A stretch of 64,000 nucleotides of DNA from Paenibacillus phocaeensis (GTDB taxonomy: Bacteria > Bacillota > Bacilli > Paenibacillales > Paenibacillaceae). Of this stretch, positions 16,565 to 24,968 are shown in pieces. The stretch lies in contig NZ_FCOQ01000018.1 of NCBI RefSeq assembly GCF_900021165.1, positions 707,285 through 771,284 on the forward strand. The letters run 5' to 3'. The position numbers and the translations under genes were made by a program. The number at the start of each line of letters is the position of its first letter. Positions within the stretch are counted from its first letter, which is position 1. Under the pieces are notes generated by a model. It searched no databases, was not told the DNA's origin, and saw nothing but the letters and a program-made list of their open reading frames with translations.

Positions 16565-17639
16565 AACGTTGAAGGTAGCTGTCATCGGCTGCGGCGGAAT
16601 TGCGAACGGAAAACATTTGCCAAGTCTGGCGCAGCAGCCTGAGGTGGAAATGGTCGCGTTCTGCGATATCGTCGAGGAGCGGGCAGCCAAAGCCGCCGCG
16701 CAGTACGGCGCGGAGGGAGCTAAGGTCTACACCGATTTCCGTCAGTTGCTGGCGGAGAGCGATGCCGAGGTAGTGCATGTCTGCACGCCTAATGATTCCC
16801 ACGCCGAAATTACGGTGGCTTCGCTGGAATCCGGCCGCCACGTGATGTGTGAGAAGCCGATGGCCAAGACGGCCGAGCAAGCCCGTCAAATGCTGGATGC
16901 GGCCAGACGCACGGGGAAAAAGCTGACGATCGCTTATCAGAACCGCTTCCGCAGCGACAGCTTGTACTTGAAGGAGTTATGCGAAAACGGCGAACTCGGC
17001 GATATCTATCTCGGCAAGGCGCTGGCGCTTCGCCGCCGGGCGGTACCAACATGGGGCGTGTTCCTGGACGAGGAGAAGCAAGGCGGCGGCCCTTTGATCG
17101 ACATCGGCACTCACGCCTTGGACCTCACCTTGTGGCTGATGAACAATTACGAGCCGAAGAGCGTCACCGGATCCGTCTTCCACAAGCTCGGCAGCCGCGA
17201 GAATGCGGCTAATGCGTTCGGTCCCTGGAACCCCGAGGAATTTAAAGTGGAGGACTCCGCCTTTGGCTTCATTACGATGAAGAACGGGGCGACGATCATC
17301 CTCGAATCGAGCTGGGCGCTGAACGTCGTGGATATCGGCGAAGCCAAGACGCTGCTGTGCGGAACCGAAGGCGGCGCGGACATGACGAACGGCTTGCGCA
17401 TCAACGGCGAGAAGAGAAGCCGCTTGTATGAGACGAAGATCGATCTGGGTTCGGGCGGCGTAGCCTTCTTCGAAGGGAAGCAGGAGACCGATGCAACGAG
17501 GGAAGCCAGAGCCTGGGTGCAGGCGATCCTCGAGGATCAGGAGCCGCTCGTGAAGCCGGAGCAGGCGCTTGTGGTGACGGAAATTCTGGAAGCCATTTAC
17601 GAGTCGGCGAGAACCGGAAAGACGGTATATTTTAATTGA
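16557..17639 (+). CDS. Gfo/Idh/MocA-family oxidoreductase
   Basis: 360 residues. N-terminal NAD(P)-binding Rossmann fold with VAVIGCGGIANGKHLP, then the family motif CEKPMAKT (catalytic Lys) at ~95-102, and a C-terminal domain with GGGPLIDIGTHALDLTLWLM. Start is GTG at 16557 after AAGGGAGGA, overlapping the isomerase gene. The pair probably oxidises and isomerises a sugar or cyclitol; the substrate cannot be told. Confidence 0.9.
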   Translation: MSRTLKVAVIGCGGIANGKHLPSLAQQPEVEMVAFCDIVEERAAKAAAQYGAEGAKVYTDFRQLLAESDAEVVHVCTPNDSHAEITVASLESGRHVMCEKPMAKTAEQARQMLDAARRTGKKLTIAYQNRFRSDSLYLKELCENGELGDIYLGKALALRRRAVPTWGVFLDEEKQGGGPLIDIGTHALDLTLWLMNNYEPKSVTGSVFHKLGSRENAANAFGPWNPEEFKVEDSAFGFITMKNGATIILESSWALNVVDIGEAKTLLCGTEGGADMTNGLRINGEKRSRLYETKIDLGSGGVAFFEGKQETDATREARAWVQAILEDQEPLVKPEQALVVTEILEAIYESARTGKTVYFN

Positions 17640-17720
17640 AATTCAACAAGTTCGGATGGAGGATTCTGCCGCCGAAATGTGGTGGGTATAAGTTACAATC
17701 AGGGTAATATACTATATTAG

Positions 17721-17748
17721 CGGCCGCCGCCTGGGCGGTCGTTTTTTT
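17721..17748 (+). terminator. intrinsic terminator after the oxidoreductase
   Basis: CGGCCGCC (17721-17728) pairs with GGCGGTCG (17734-17741), one G-U pair, followed by seven T. Confidence 0.75.
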
Positions 17749-17804
17749 AAATGACCCGGAGGACCCCCTTACTTTCCAAGGACAAATGTGCTAATATGAA
17801 ATAT

Positions 17805-17821
17805 ACTAACAAAATGTAAGT
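17805..17821. promoter_or_regulatory. candidate HxlR operator
   Basis: ACTAAC-AAAAT-GTAAGT is an inverted repeat (one mismatch) about 40 bases ahead of the HxlR gene. HxlR-family proteins often bind such ACTnAC/GTnAGT sites next to their own genes. Autoregulation is inferred. Confidence 0.35.
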
Positions 17822-17861
17822 CTTGAGCCTTTAGGCGGGCAATGATAATGAGGTGAATTTT

Positions 17862-18179
17862 ATGGATGAGCATTCTCACGCGATGTGTCCTCGGTTTGAA
17901 TCGGCTTTTTCGTTTCTGGGCAAGCGTTGGAACGGATTGATCATCAACACGCTGATGAGCGGGCCGAAACGATTCAAGGATATTTCCAATCAGATTCCTT
18001 CCATGAGCGATAAAATGTTGTCGGAGCGGATGAAGGATTTGGAATGTGAAGGGATCTTGATCCGTCACGTTTATCCTGAGACGCCGGTTCGGATTGAATA
18101 TGAATTGACCGAGAAAGGGCGGGCACTTCGTCCGGTCATGGATGAGGTTCAAGCCTGGGCAACCGAGTGGATTAAGTGA
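17862..18179 (+). CDS. HxlR-family winged-helix regulator
   Basis: 105 residues, the usual size. CPRFESAFSFLGKRWNGLII at the N-terminus is the family's W-x-G/L-I signature with a conserved Cys, followed by RFKDISNQIPSMSDKMLSERMKDLE as the recognition helix region. GAGGTG six bases upstream selects ATG 17862 over GTG 17853. The single Cys near residue 9 could sense thiol stress or electrophiles as in HypR/YodB. The next gene is a flavoprotein and a likely target. Confidence 0.88.
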   Translation: MDEHSHAMCPRFESAFSFLGKRWNGLIINTLMSGPKRFKDISNQIPSMSDKMLSERMKDLECEGILIRHVYPETPVRIEYELTEKGRALRPVMDEVQAWATEWIK

Positions 18180-18237
18180 ACGACATGCCGTTACCGGCGA
18201 GCGGGCGGCATGAATACAATAGAAAGTGGGTGTACTT

Positions 18238-18804
18238 GTGGCTGAGGTAATTGTTATCGGAGCAGGACCGGCGGGAGCCAGCGCAGCGCTCTTCTTAGCC
18301 AAAGCGGGCAAAGAAACGCTCGTTCTGGACAGCAACGCCAGCATGACCAAACGGGCATGGATCGAGAATCATTACGGCGCGAAGGAGATTTCCGGGCCGG
18401 ATCTGCTGAAGATCGGGCGGGAGCAGGCGGAGAAATTCGGCGCGAAATTCATTGAGGAAAAAGTGACGGGCATCGACACGAACGGCGGATCGAAAGTCAC
18501 CGTCAAGACCGAATCCGGCCGCAGTTATGAAGCGTCCCATATCATATTGGCTACCGGTGCGTTAACCGAACTTGCAAGCGCTATCGGCTTGGAGCTGCAG
18601 GAAGGCCGCGAACCTAGAATCAAAACGGTCATTGCAACAGACGGCCAGGGCCGTACGAGTATTCCGCGCGTTTGGGCGGCAGGAACGGTAGCCGGAGTAA
18701 GCGTGCATACGATCATCACCGCCGGCGACGGTGCGAAGGTAGCGATTGAGCTGATCAGTGAGCTGAACGGCGAGCGCTACGTGGATCACGACGTACTTAA
18801 GTAA
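18238..18804 (+). CDS. half-size FAD-dependent oxidoreductase, thioredoxin reductase-like
   Basis: About 188 residues. N-terminal FAD motif VIVIGAGPAGASAALFLAKAG and C-terminal FAD segment RVWAAGTVAGVSVHTIITAGDGAK are those of thioredoxin reductases, but the inserted NAD(P)H domain and the CxxC redox pair are missing, so it is about 60% of normal length. The reading frame is intact with neighbours in normal spacing, so this seems to be a stable short form, not a fresh deletion. Start GTG 18238 is preferred to GTG 18226. Probably co-regulated with hxlR; the electron donor is unknown. Confidence 0.72.
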   Translation: MAEVIVIGAGPAGASAALFLAKAGKETLVLDSNASMTKRAWIENHYGAKEISGPDLLKIGREQAEKFGAKFIEEKVTGIDTNGGSKVTVKTESGRSYEASHIILATGALTELASAIGLELQEGREPRIKTVIATDGQGRTSIPRVWAAGTVAGVSVHTIITAGDGAKVAIELISELNGERYVDHDVLK

Positions 18805-18822
18805 TTACTATGAACATACGAC

Positions 18823-18852
18823 AGGCCTCCTATTCCGGGAGGCCTTTATTTA
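18823..18852 (+). terminator. intrinsic terminator after the flavoprotein gene
   Basis: AGGCCTCC (18823-18830) pairs with GGAGGCCT (18838-18845), followed by TTATTTAT, a weak T-run. Confidence 0.7.
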
Positions 18853-18964
18853 TGCGGAAATGAAGCCATGTACCGCAAAGTGAGCACAATCGCCAAACGG
18901 ATTGCCTTCCTGCCGCCGATTCGAATAAAATTTGAGAACCAGCGCCTTGTCCGGTATCCTTAAG

Positions 18965-18980
18965 ATAGGAATATTCCTAT
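18965..18980. promoter_or_regulatory. perfect 16-bp palindrome upstream of a lipoprotein gene
   Basis: ATAGGAATATTCCTAT is fully self-complementary and lies 41 bases before the start codon at 19021. Its position near a promoter suggests a repressor operator; I cannot name the regulator. Confidence 0.4.
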
Positions 18981-19020
18981 GCCCGAGTTGGGACAATGAT
19001 AGGAGAAAGGCGGGGCGGCA

Positions 19021-19737
19021 ATGCGCAAAAGATGGCGATGGCTTGTAGGATGGTTGGCAGGAATGGCGTTAATCGTGTCGGCGTGCGCCCAAGGCCAGAT
19101 TACCGATCAACCGGCACCAGCGGAAACGCAGAGAATTGAGAAAGAACAGCCTAGCGACGATATTACGTTGACGATCGACGGAGGCACATTTATCCCTGAC
19201 GTAACGCGCAGCCTGCATTATGACTATATGGAGGGCTTAACGGCGCGCTATGCCCTGGAAAGCAGCGGGATCGTCAGATTCACAGAGGATCGGTTGGCGA
19301 TCTTGTCCGTTGGGGAGGTATCGCTGGATTCCACGCTGGAATGGGGCACTCGTCTGAACGACAAGGACCTGGCTTCCAGCAGTTGGGATCAGGAGCTGAA
19401 GGCCGGGGACAAGCTTCTCGTCTATGTCAAGACCGTGGACAGTTATGAAATGATCCCGCAGCAAGCGTCATTGCTGTTGACGATCGACGGGGGCAGCCAG
19501 AAGAAATATTATGTCAATAAATATGACGACAACACCACGGTCCGGGATCTTTTGAAACGAAGCGGCATCGTTCAGTTTAATCCCAACAACAAATCGATTG
19601 TGTCCGTCGGCGGTTATATACCTCAGGAGAACGAACAGTGGATTCTGAAGGTGAACGGGAAGAGGCTGCTGGACAATGGGCTGGACATGAGGTTAAAGCC
19701 GCAGGACAATGTGGAGGTTAGTTTAAAACATAAATAG
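19021..19737 (+). CDS. lipoprotein with two DUF4430-like repeats
   Basis: 238 residues. The N-terminus has a signal peptide with lipobox LIVSAC, so Cys22 is probably lipidated and the protein sits outside the membrane. Two similar units follow: LTIDGGTF...LKAGDKLLVYVKT and LLTIDGGSQ...LKPQDNVEVSL, with W-x-x-x-x-N-G/N features (WILKVNGKRL) seen in DUF4430/transcobalamin-C-terminal-like domains. Ligand unknown. AGGAGAAAGG precedes the start. Monocistronic. Confidence 0.65.
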   Translation: MRKRWRWLVGWLAGMALIVSACAQGQITDQPAPAETQRIEKEQPSDDITLTIDGGTFIPDVTRSLHYDYMEGLTARYALESSGIVRFTEDRLAILSVGEVSLDSTLEWGTRLNDKDLASSSWDQELKAGDKLLVYVKTVDSYEMIPQQASLLLTIDGGSQKKYYVNKYDDNTTVRDLLKRSGIVQFNPNNKSIVSVGGYIPQENEQWILKVNGKRLLDNGLDMRLKPQDNVEVSLKHK

Positions 19738-19829
19738 CGACATGAAGGTTTTGATGGATCCGTATTCCTGGGTGTAGCCGGGGATGCGGATTTTTTCAAT
19801 AGGTTTCACAAAAAAAATATGACAAAGTT

Positions 19830-19893
19830 TGTGTTAAATTTCACAATTTATGTGAATGCAATCACAAACTATCTTTGATTTGAACTTTATACT
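19830..19893 (+). promoter_or_regulatory. nirBD promoter with two Fnr-type boxes
   Basis: TGTGAATGCAATCACA (19851-19866) is a perfect TGTGA-N6-TCACA box, and TGTGTTAAATTTCACA (19830-19845) is a second with one mismatch, 21 bp upstream (two helical turns). The -10 TATACT at 19888-19893 predicts a start near 19900, placing the perfect box at -41.5. Anaerobic activation by Fnr is strongly suggested. Confidence 0.82.
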
Positions 19894-19971
19894 AAGTTCA
19901 TCACTTAAAAATTGAACTATCGTGAAGAGAGAAGAGAACCCCGTTATTTATTTGGAGGAGGTATTGCGAAC

Positions 19972-22404
19972 ATGGGAACTGACAGAGAGAAACTGGTCGT
20001 AATCGGTAACGGAATGGCTGGTATCAGCGCCGTAGAGCAAATCCTGAAGCTGACTACGAAATTCGACATTACGGTATTCGGGAGCGAGCCGCATCCGAAC
20101 TATAACCGGATTATGCTGTCATATGTACTGGAAGGCAGCAAAACGATGGACGATATCGTCCTGAACGACTTGAATTGGTACCAGAATAACGGAATTACGC
20201 TGCATATGGGAACCACCGTCGAACGCATCGATGCGGATGCCAAAGAGGTGGTGGCTGAAAACGGGCTGCGCGTTCCCTATGATAAGGTGCTTATTGCTAC
20301 GGGCTCCACTTCGTTTATTCTGCCGATTCCAGGCAGCGACAAGGAAGGGGTCGTCGGTTTCCGCGACATTGCGGATTGCGAACAAATGCTGCAAGCGGCG
20401 AGAACCTGCAAGAAGGCCGCCGTCATCGGCGGCGGACTGCTCGGACTGGAAGCGGCTAAAGGCCTCGTACAGCTTGGCATGGATGTCACCGTCGTGCATT
20501 TGATGGAGGATCTGATGGAACGCCAATTAGACCCTCAGGCGGCCGGCATGCTGCAGGCGGAGCTGGAGCGGCAGGGCATTAAGTTCAAGATGGGCGCGCA
20601 GACGACGGAGCTGCTCGGCGATCGCCGGGTAAGCGGACTGCGCTTTGCGGACGGCACGGAGCTGGAAGCGGAGTTCGTCGTGATGGCAGTCGGGATCAAG
20701 CCGAACGTCGCCGTTGCCAAAGCCAGCGGACTCGAGGTCAACCGTGGGATCGTCGTCAACGATTACTTGCAGACATCGCTGGAAGGCGTATATTCGGTCG
20801 GTGAATGCACTGAACACCGCGGAATCTGTTATGGTCTGGTAGCGCCATTGTTCGAGCAGGGGATGGTGCTGGCCAAGCATATCAGCGGGGTGGAAACCGC
20901 TCCATATGAAGGCTCGGTCGTATCGACGAAGCTGAAAATTTCCGGCGTGGACGTCTTCTCCACCGGCGAATTTATCGACGGACCGGAGCATACGGTGATC
21001 GCCAGCAAGGACGATTGGAAACGGACGTACAAGAAAATATTGCTGAAGGATGGCAAGCTGGTGGGTGCGGTCCTGTTCGGCGACATTTCGGATTCGGCCG
21101 AACTGCAGAAGCTGATCAAGCAAGGCGCGGTGATGACCGACGAATTGTATGAATCGCTGATGGGCGGCGGCTGTTGCGGCGGAGCCAAGAAGAAGGCATC
21201 GGTCGAGACGATGAGCGACGATGAAATCGTCTGCGGCTGTAACGGAGTCACGAAAGGGACGATCGTGGATTGCGTCGTGAACCAGGGAATGACCACGGTG
21301 GATGAAATCAAGGCATGTACCGGGGCGACCCGTTCTTGCGGCGGCTGTAAACCGGTTGTAGAGCAAATCCTGCAGTATGTGCTTGGCGACGGCTTCACGC
21401 AAACGGCGAAGCAGGGCATTTGTGGCTGCACCACACTAAGCCGCGATGAAATCGTGGCAGAGATCAAGGCGAAAGGGTTGCAGACCACCAAAGAAGTGAT
21501 GAACGTACTGGGATGGTCACAGCCGGAAGGCTGCTCGAAATGCAGACCGGCGATCAATTATTACCTGGGAATGATCTACCCGGACACGCATGAGGATGAG
21601 AAGGCTTCGCGGTTCGTCAACGAACGGTTGAACGCCAACATCCAGAAGGACGGCACGTATACGGTGGTCCCGCGGATGTACGGCGGCGTAACGACACCGG
21701 AAGATCTGAAGAAAATCGCCGACGTTTCTTTGAAATATGACGTCAAAGTGGTGAAGGTCACGGGCGGACAACGTCTCGACCTGATTGGCGTGAAGAAAGA
21801 GGATCTGCCGAAGGTTTGGGCGGAGCTGGATATGCCGTCGGGTTACGCCTATGCAAAATCGCTGCGTACTGTAAAGACCTGCGTTGGTTCGCAATTCTGC
21901 CGATTTGGCACCCAGGATTCGATGGGCATGGGCGCATTGCTGGAGCGTAAATTCGAGCGTCTGGACTTCCCGGCCAAATTCAAAATGGCCGTGAATGGCT
22001 GCCCGCGTAACTGCGCTGAATCGTGCACGAAGGATATTGGCATCGTCGGCAATGACGGCGGCTGGGAAATCTTCATCGGCGGCAATGGCGGGATCAAGGC
22101 ACGGCTCGCGGATTCGCTGTGCAAGGTGAAAACCGATGAGGAATTAATCGAGCTGTGCGGTGCAATTATGCAGTATTACCGTGAGACCGGCAACTACTTA
22201 GAGAGAACATCGGAGTGGGTGGAACGGATGGGGCTTGAACATATCCGCTCGGTTGTCGTTGACGATCCGGAGAACCGCAAGGTGTTGATGGAACGCATTG
22301 AATTTGCCTTGAAGCAAGTGACCGATCCATGGAAAAAAGTGCTGAATGACGAGGAGCAGCGCGGCAAATTGTACCATTCATTGGAAATGAGCAGCCAGTT
22401 GTAG
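19972..22404 (+). CDS. nirB: assimilatory/dissimilatory nitrite reductase, large subunit
   Basis: 810 residues. Reduces nitrite to ammonium with NADH in the cytoplasm. Order: FAD/NAD pyridine-nucleotide reductase (1-~400, VVIGNGMAGISAVEQIL and VIGGGLLGLEAAKGL), two BFD-like [2Fe-2S] domains (CGCNG...CGGC and CGCT...CSKC), then the sirohaem/[4Fe-4S] module with CVGSQFC and NGCPRNCAESC. GGAGGAGGT selects ATG 19972. Followed by nirD. Fnr-type boxes upstream imply anaerobic use, e.g. nitrite detoxification or electron sink. Confidence 0.96.
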   Translation: MGTDREKLVVIGNGMAGISAVEQILKLTTKFDITVFGSEPHPNYNRIMLSYVLEGSKTMDDIVLNDLNWYQNNGITLHMGTTVERIDADAKEVVAENGLRVPYDKVLIATGSTSFILPIPGSDKEGVVGFRDIADCEQMLQAARTCKKAAVIGGGLLGLEAAKGLVQLGMDVTVVHLMEDLMERQLDPQAAGMLQAELERQGIKFKMGAQTTELLGDRRVSGLRFADGTELEAEFVVMAVGIKPNVAVAKASGLEVNRGIVVNDYLQTSLEGVYSVGECTEHRGICYGLVAPLFEQGMVLAKHISGVETAPYEGSVVSTKLKISGVDVFSTGEFIDGPEHTVIASKDDWKRTYKKILLKDGKLVGAVLFGDISDSAELQKLIKQGAVMTDELYESLMGGGCCGGAKKKASVETMSDDEIVCGCNGVTKGTIVDCVVNQGMTTVDEIKACTGATRSCGGCKPVVEQILQYVLGDGFTQTAKQGICGCTTLSRDEIVAEIKAKGLQTTKEVMNVLGWSQPEGCSKCRPAINYYLGMIYPDTHEDEKASRFVNERLNANIQKDGTYTVVPRMYGGVTTPEDLKKIADVSLKYDVKVVKVTGGQRLDLIGVKKEDLPKVWAELDMPSGYAYAKSLRTVKTCVGSQFCRFGTQDSMGMGALLERKFERLDFPAKFKMAVNGCPRNCAESCTKDIGIVGNDGGWEIFIGGNGGIKARLADSLCKVKTDEELIELCGAIMQYYRETGNYLERTSEWVERMGLEHIRSVVVDDPENRKVLMERIEFALKQVTDPWKKVLNDEEQRGKLYHSLEMSSQL

Positions 22405-22435
22405 GACCACGTTCAAGCGAAAGGGGTTAAGGAGC

Positions 22436-22783
22436 ATGAAGATGGAGTTGAATGGTGAAACGTTATACCCTGTCGGCGCCCTGGAGGATTTCCTGCCGCA
22501 GATCGGGCGTGTTGTGGAGGCGGGCGGTCGGCAGATCGCCGTCTTCCGCACGTCGGATGACCGCCTATTTGCAGCGTTAAATCAAAATCCGCATCCGAAG
22601 GGCGGCCCATTGGCCGAGGGCATGGTGTCGGGTCATTATCTGTACGATCCGTTGTACGACTGGAAAATCGATTTGACGACCGGGCTTGTTCAAGCGCCGG
22701 ATACCGGTCAAGCCGTGATGTTCCCGGTTAAGGTGGAGAACGGGCAGGTATTCGTTGCCGCAGCCGGGCTGCAGCAGGTGTAA
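22436..22783 (+). CDS. nirD: nitrite reductase small subunit
   Basis: 115 residues with a Rieske-like fold. The Cys ligands of a true Rieske cluster are absent (NPHPKGGPL, YDPLYDWKIDL), as is normal for NirD, which supports NirB without its own cluster. It begins 31 bases after nirB with TTAAGGAGC upstream and a terminator follows, so nirBD is the core operon. Confidence 0.93.
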   Translation: MKMELNGETLYPVGALEDFLPQIGRVVEAGGRQIAVFRTSDDRLFAALNQNPHPKGGPLAEGMVSGHYLYDPLYDWKIDLTTGLVQAPDTGQAVMFPVKVENGQVFVAAAGLQQV

Positions 22784-22798
22784 CGCGGCGGGCAAAAG

Positions 22799-22828
22799 CG
22801 CGGTGATCGGAAGGTCGCCGCGTTTTTT
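22799..22828 (+). terminator. intrinsic terminator after nirD
   Basis: GCGGTGATC-GGAA-GGTCGCCGC forms a 9-bp stem with two G-U pairs, followed by TTTTTTT. An alternative larger fold uses AACGCGGCG at 22782-22790. It lies before nirC, so read-through or a separate promoter must serve that gene. Confidence 0.8.
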
Positions 22829-22862
22829 TAACCTAAGGAAACGAGATGGGGGAGGAACTGAG

Positions 22863-23645
22863 ATGTTTACGCCAAATGTGGAAGCGATTGTGGAAGTAGC
22901 AGTTAAGAAAAAGGAGAAGATGAATGAAAGCTTGCCCAGGTATCTCGTGTCAGCCATGCTGGCAGGGGCTTATGTCGGTTTAGGCATCATCTTGATCTTT
23001 AGCATCGGCGGGCCGCTGGCCGCGGCTAAATCGCCGTACCAGACGATGCTCATGGGGATGTCTTTCGGATTAGCGCTGACGCTGGTCGTATTTGCAGGCT
23101 CGGAGCTGTTCACCGGCAACAATATGTTCTTTACGGCAAGCACGCTGGCGAAACGGACGACGGTTGGAGATACGGCCAAGAACTGGACCCTCGTATTCCT
23201 CGGCAACCTCGCCGGCGCGCTGGTGCTCTGTCTGCTGATCGTCGGCAGCGGGTTGTTCAAGACGGCTGCGCCGGAGCATTTGATCTTTGCCGCTTCAGCC
23301 AAAAAGATGGGCGCCCCGGTGTCAGAGCTGTTCTTCCGCGGCATTCTGTGCAACTGGCTCGTCTGTCTGGCGCTCTGGATGGCGAACCGGGCCAAGGAGG
23401 ATATCGCCAAGCTGGTCCTGATCTGGTGGTGCCTCTATGCGTTTATCGCCAGCGGTTACGAGCACAGCGTCGCCAATATGACCCTGCTCAGCTTGTCGCT
23501 GCTGCTGCCGAACCATCCGGACACGATCACGATGGCCGGTTGGCTGCACAACATGGTGCCGGTGACGCTGGGCAACATGGTTGGCGGAGGCGTCTTCGTC
23601 GGCATGGCTTACTGGTTTATTTCGCCTGTTCGCAAGAAAGCCTAA
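22863..23645 (+). CDS. nirC: formate/nitrite transporter family channel
   Basis: 260 residues, six membrane helices, with the FNT signatures GSELFTGNNMFFTAS and the C-terminal EHSVANMTL in place of the usual EHxxANM. Channels of this family move nitrite, formate or hydrosulfide. Placement behind nirBD suggests nitrite import or export, but pflB nearby makes formate an equal candidate (FocA). GGGGGAGGA sets ATG 22863. It is separated from nirD by a terminator. Confidence 0.88.
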   Translation: MFTPNVEAIVEVAVKKKEKMNESLPRYLVSAMLAGAYVGLGIILIFSIGGPLAAAKSPYQTMLMGMSFGLALTLVVFAGSELFTGNNMFFTASTLAKRTTVGDTAKNWTLVFLGNLAGALVLCLLIVGSGLFKTAAPEHLIFAASAKKMGAPVSELFFRGILCNWLVCLALWMANRAKEDIAKLVLIWWCLYAFIASGYEHSVANMTLLSLSLLLPNHPDTITMAGWLHNMVPVTLGNMVGGGVFVGMAYWFISPVRKKA

Positions 23646-23664
23646 GGCACACGAGATGCGCCAT

Positions 23665-23693
23665 CCCCCAAGCCCATTTGGCTTGGGGGTCTT
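23665..23693 (+). terminator. intrinsic terminator after nirC
   Basis: CCCCCAAGCC (23665-23674) pairs with GGCTTGGGGG (23680-23689), then TCTTT. Confidence 0.8.
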
Positions 23694-23732
23694 TGCCTTG
23701 CCTTGCGTTGTCTTGCAGGGATAGACCCAAGC

Positions 23733-23761
23733 AAAAAACCGCCCAACCAGGAAGGACGGTT
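23733..23761 (-). terminator. intrinsic terminator of fnr
   Basis: On the minus strand AACCGTCC pairs with GGGCGGTT (one G-U), followed by TTTT. A further inverted repeat, CGCTAG-N9-CTAGCG at 23767-23787, lies between it and the fnr stop codon. Confidence 0.7.
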
Positions 23762-23811
23762 CGGATCGCTAGAAGGCGGTACTAGCGTCTATAGGAAGGA
23801 GCTGTCGGCGC

Positions 23812-24531
23812 TTAGATGCGGCAAATTTCGTTCGGACAAAGCTCACAGTGGCAAATATCCTGCAGCATGACGAGATCCTTGATCACGATCATGCCGTTCT
23901 CGTACTCCAGTGCATCTTTCTTACGCAGGTCGCTCAGCATCCGGTTGACGCTCTCGCGCGTTGCGCCGATCATATTGGACAAGTCGGTGTGGGTGATCTT
24001 CTTGTTGATCAGAATCGTGTCCCCATGCTGCTCGCCGTAGGTATTGCTGAGGCGAATCAATGTCGAACATAAAGCGCCTGGTTTGCCGTACATCATCAAA
24101 TCGCGGAATTTCGTCTGCGTCAAACGGTGGTGGATCCCCATCCATTTCATGAAATCGATGGCGAAATCGCAATGCTGGCAGATCATAATCTCCAGATCCT
24201 TCTGCTCGATCACGCCGATTTCGCAGTCTTCGATGACTTCAGCGGTAAAGCTGTGCTTCGTGCTGAAGAACGGATCGGCTTGACCAACCATGTCGCCGCG
24301 CCCATACATGTAGAGGATCAGTTCCTTGCCTTCGTCCGTCGATTTGGTCAACTTCACGCGGCCGCGCTTGATGTAGAACAGTTTATCGGAAAAGTCACCT
24401 TCCCAGAACAAATGCGTCCCCTCGGGATAAGCTTTGTCTTTCATCGTAACGAGAAGGCGATTGAAGTTTTGCTCTGTAAAACAGCTCGTATTGCCGCGGG
24501 GCAGGGTGGCATTTACAATTTCACTCATCAT
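23812..24531 (-). CDS. fnr: Fnr, oxygen-sensing Crp-family regulator (B. subtilis type)
   Basis: 239 residues: cNMP-type sensor barrel (~25-150), helix, and winged helix with ITHTDLSNMIGATRESVNRMLSDL. The C-terminal tail has Cys227, Cys229, Cys232 and Cys237; the Cys229-x2-Cys232-x4-Cys237 spacing matches the C-terminal [4Fe-4S] ligands of B. subtilis Fnr, unlike the N-terminal cluster of E. coli FNR. Loss of the cluster in air abolishes DNA binding in that family. It sits between nirC and adhE and presumably drives hmp, nir, adhE and pfl. Confidence 0.93.
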   Translation of the reverse strand: MMSEIVNATLPRGNTSCFTEQNFNRLLVTMKDKAYPEGTHLFWEGDFSDKLFYIKRGRVKLTKSTDEGKELILYMYGRGDMVGQADPFFSTKHSFTAEVIEDCEIGVIEQKDLEIMICQHCDFAIDFMKWMGIHHRLTQTKFRDLMMYGKPGALCSTLIRLSNTYGEQHGDTILINKKITHTDLSNMIGATRESVNRMLSDLRKKDALEYENGMIVIKDLVMLQDICHCELCPNEICRI

Positions 24532-24642
24532 CGATTTCCCCTTTGTGTTCCAAATTTTTCTGAAAATTTTAAATTAATTATATAACGTTTTTTCGTGATT
24601 TTGGGGGCCGTAAAGCCTGAAAAAGTGTCGAAATTTCAACAT

Positions 24643-24658
24643 TGTGAGAAAATTCACT
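24643..24658. promoter_or_regulatory. Fnr-type box upstream of fnr
   Basis: TGTGAGAAAATTCACT matches TGTGA-N6-TCACA with one mismatch. It is centred about 80 bp upstream of an fnr start predicted from the minus-strand -10 TATAAT (24582-24577) and about 200 bp upstream of the adhE start. Autoregulation of fnr is the simpler reading. Confidence 0.5.
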
Positions 24659-24773
24659 TTGTTAAGCGAGAGAATCCGTTATAGATTGGGCAAATTAACG
24701 GGTTATGAAGGCCATGATCGCAAGGGCAAAACTCTACACTATGTAAAGTATATATGAAAATAAACTCATGGCA

Positions 24774-24846
24774 AGTGAAAACTTTCAATTTTCTTTAAAG
24801 TATGTGAAATAATTCACTATACATCGATCATGCCCTGTGCTATGAT
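24774..24846 (+). promoter_or_regulatory. adhE promoter with Fnr/Rex-type boxes
   Basis: TGTGAAATAATTCACT (24803-24818) is a near-perfect box. The extended -10 TGC-TATGAT (24838-24846) gives a start near 24852, so the box centre is at -41.5. A weaker half-matched box, AGTGAAAACTTTCAAT (24774-24789), is centred 29 bp further up. The same sequences also fit the Rex consensus, so NADH-sensing repression cannot be excluded. Confidence 0.72.
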
Positions 24847-24892
24847 CAAGACATAAAGAGAAGCGCACAAGCTTCATAAGGGTTCGCTTGCA

Positions 24893-24908
24893 AGTGAAAA
24901 TTTTCACG
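24893..24908 (+). promoter_or_regulatory. palindromic box inside the adhE leader
   Basis: AGTGAAAATTTTCACG has a perfect 14-bp palindromic core (GTGAAAATTTTCAC). It lies about 48 bp downstream of the inferred adhE start, a roadblock position suited to a repressor such as Rex. Confidence 0.5.
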
Positions 24909-24968
24909 AATTGATATTCACTCCATTCGCAGGCAAATCCTTAACCCAATCTTAGGAGGATGAGAGAG

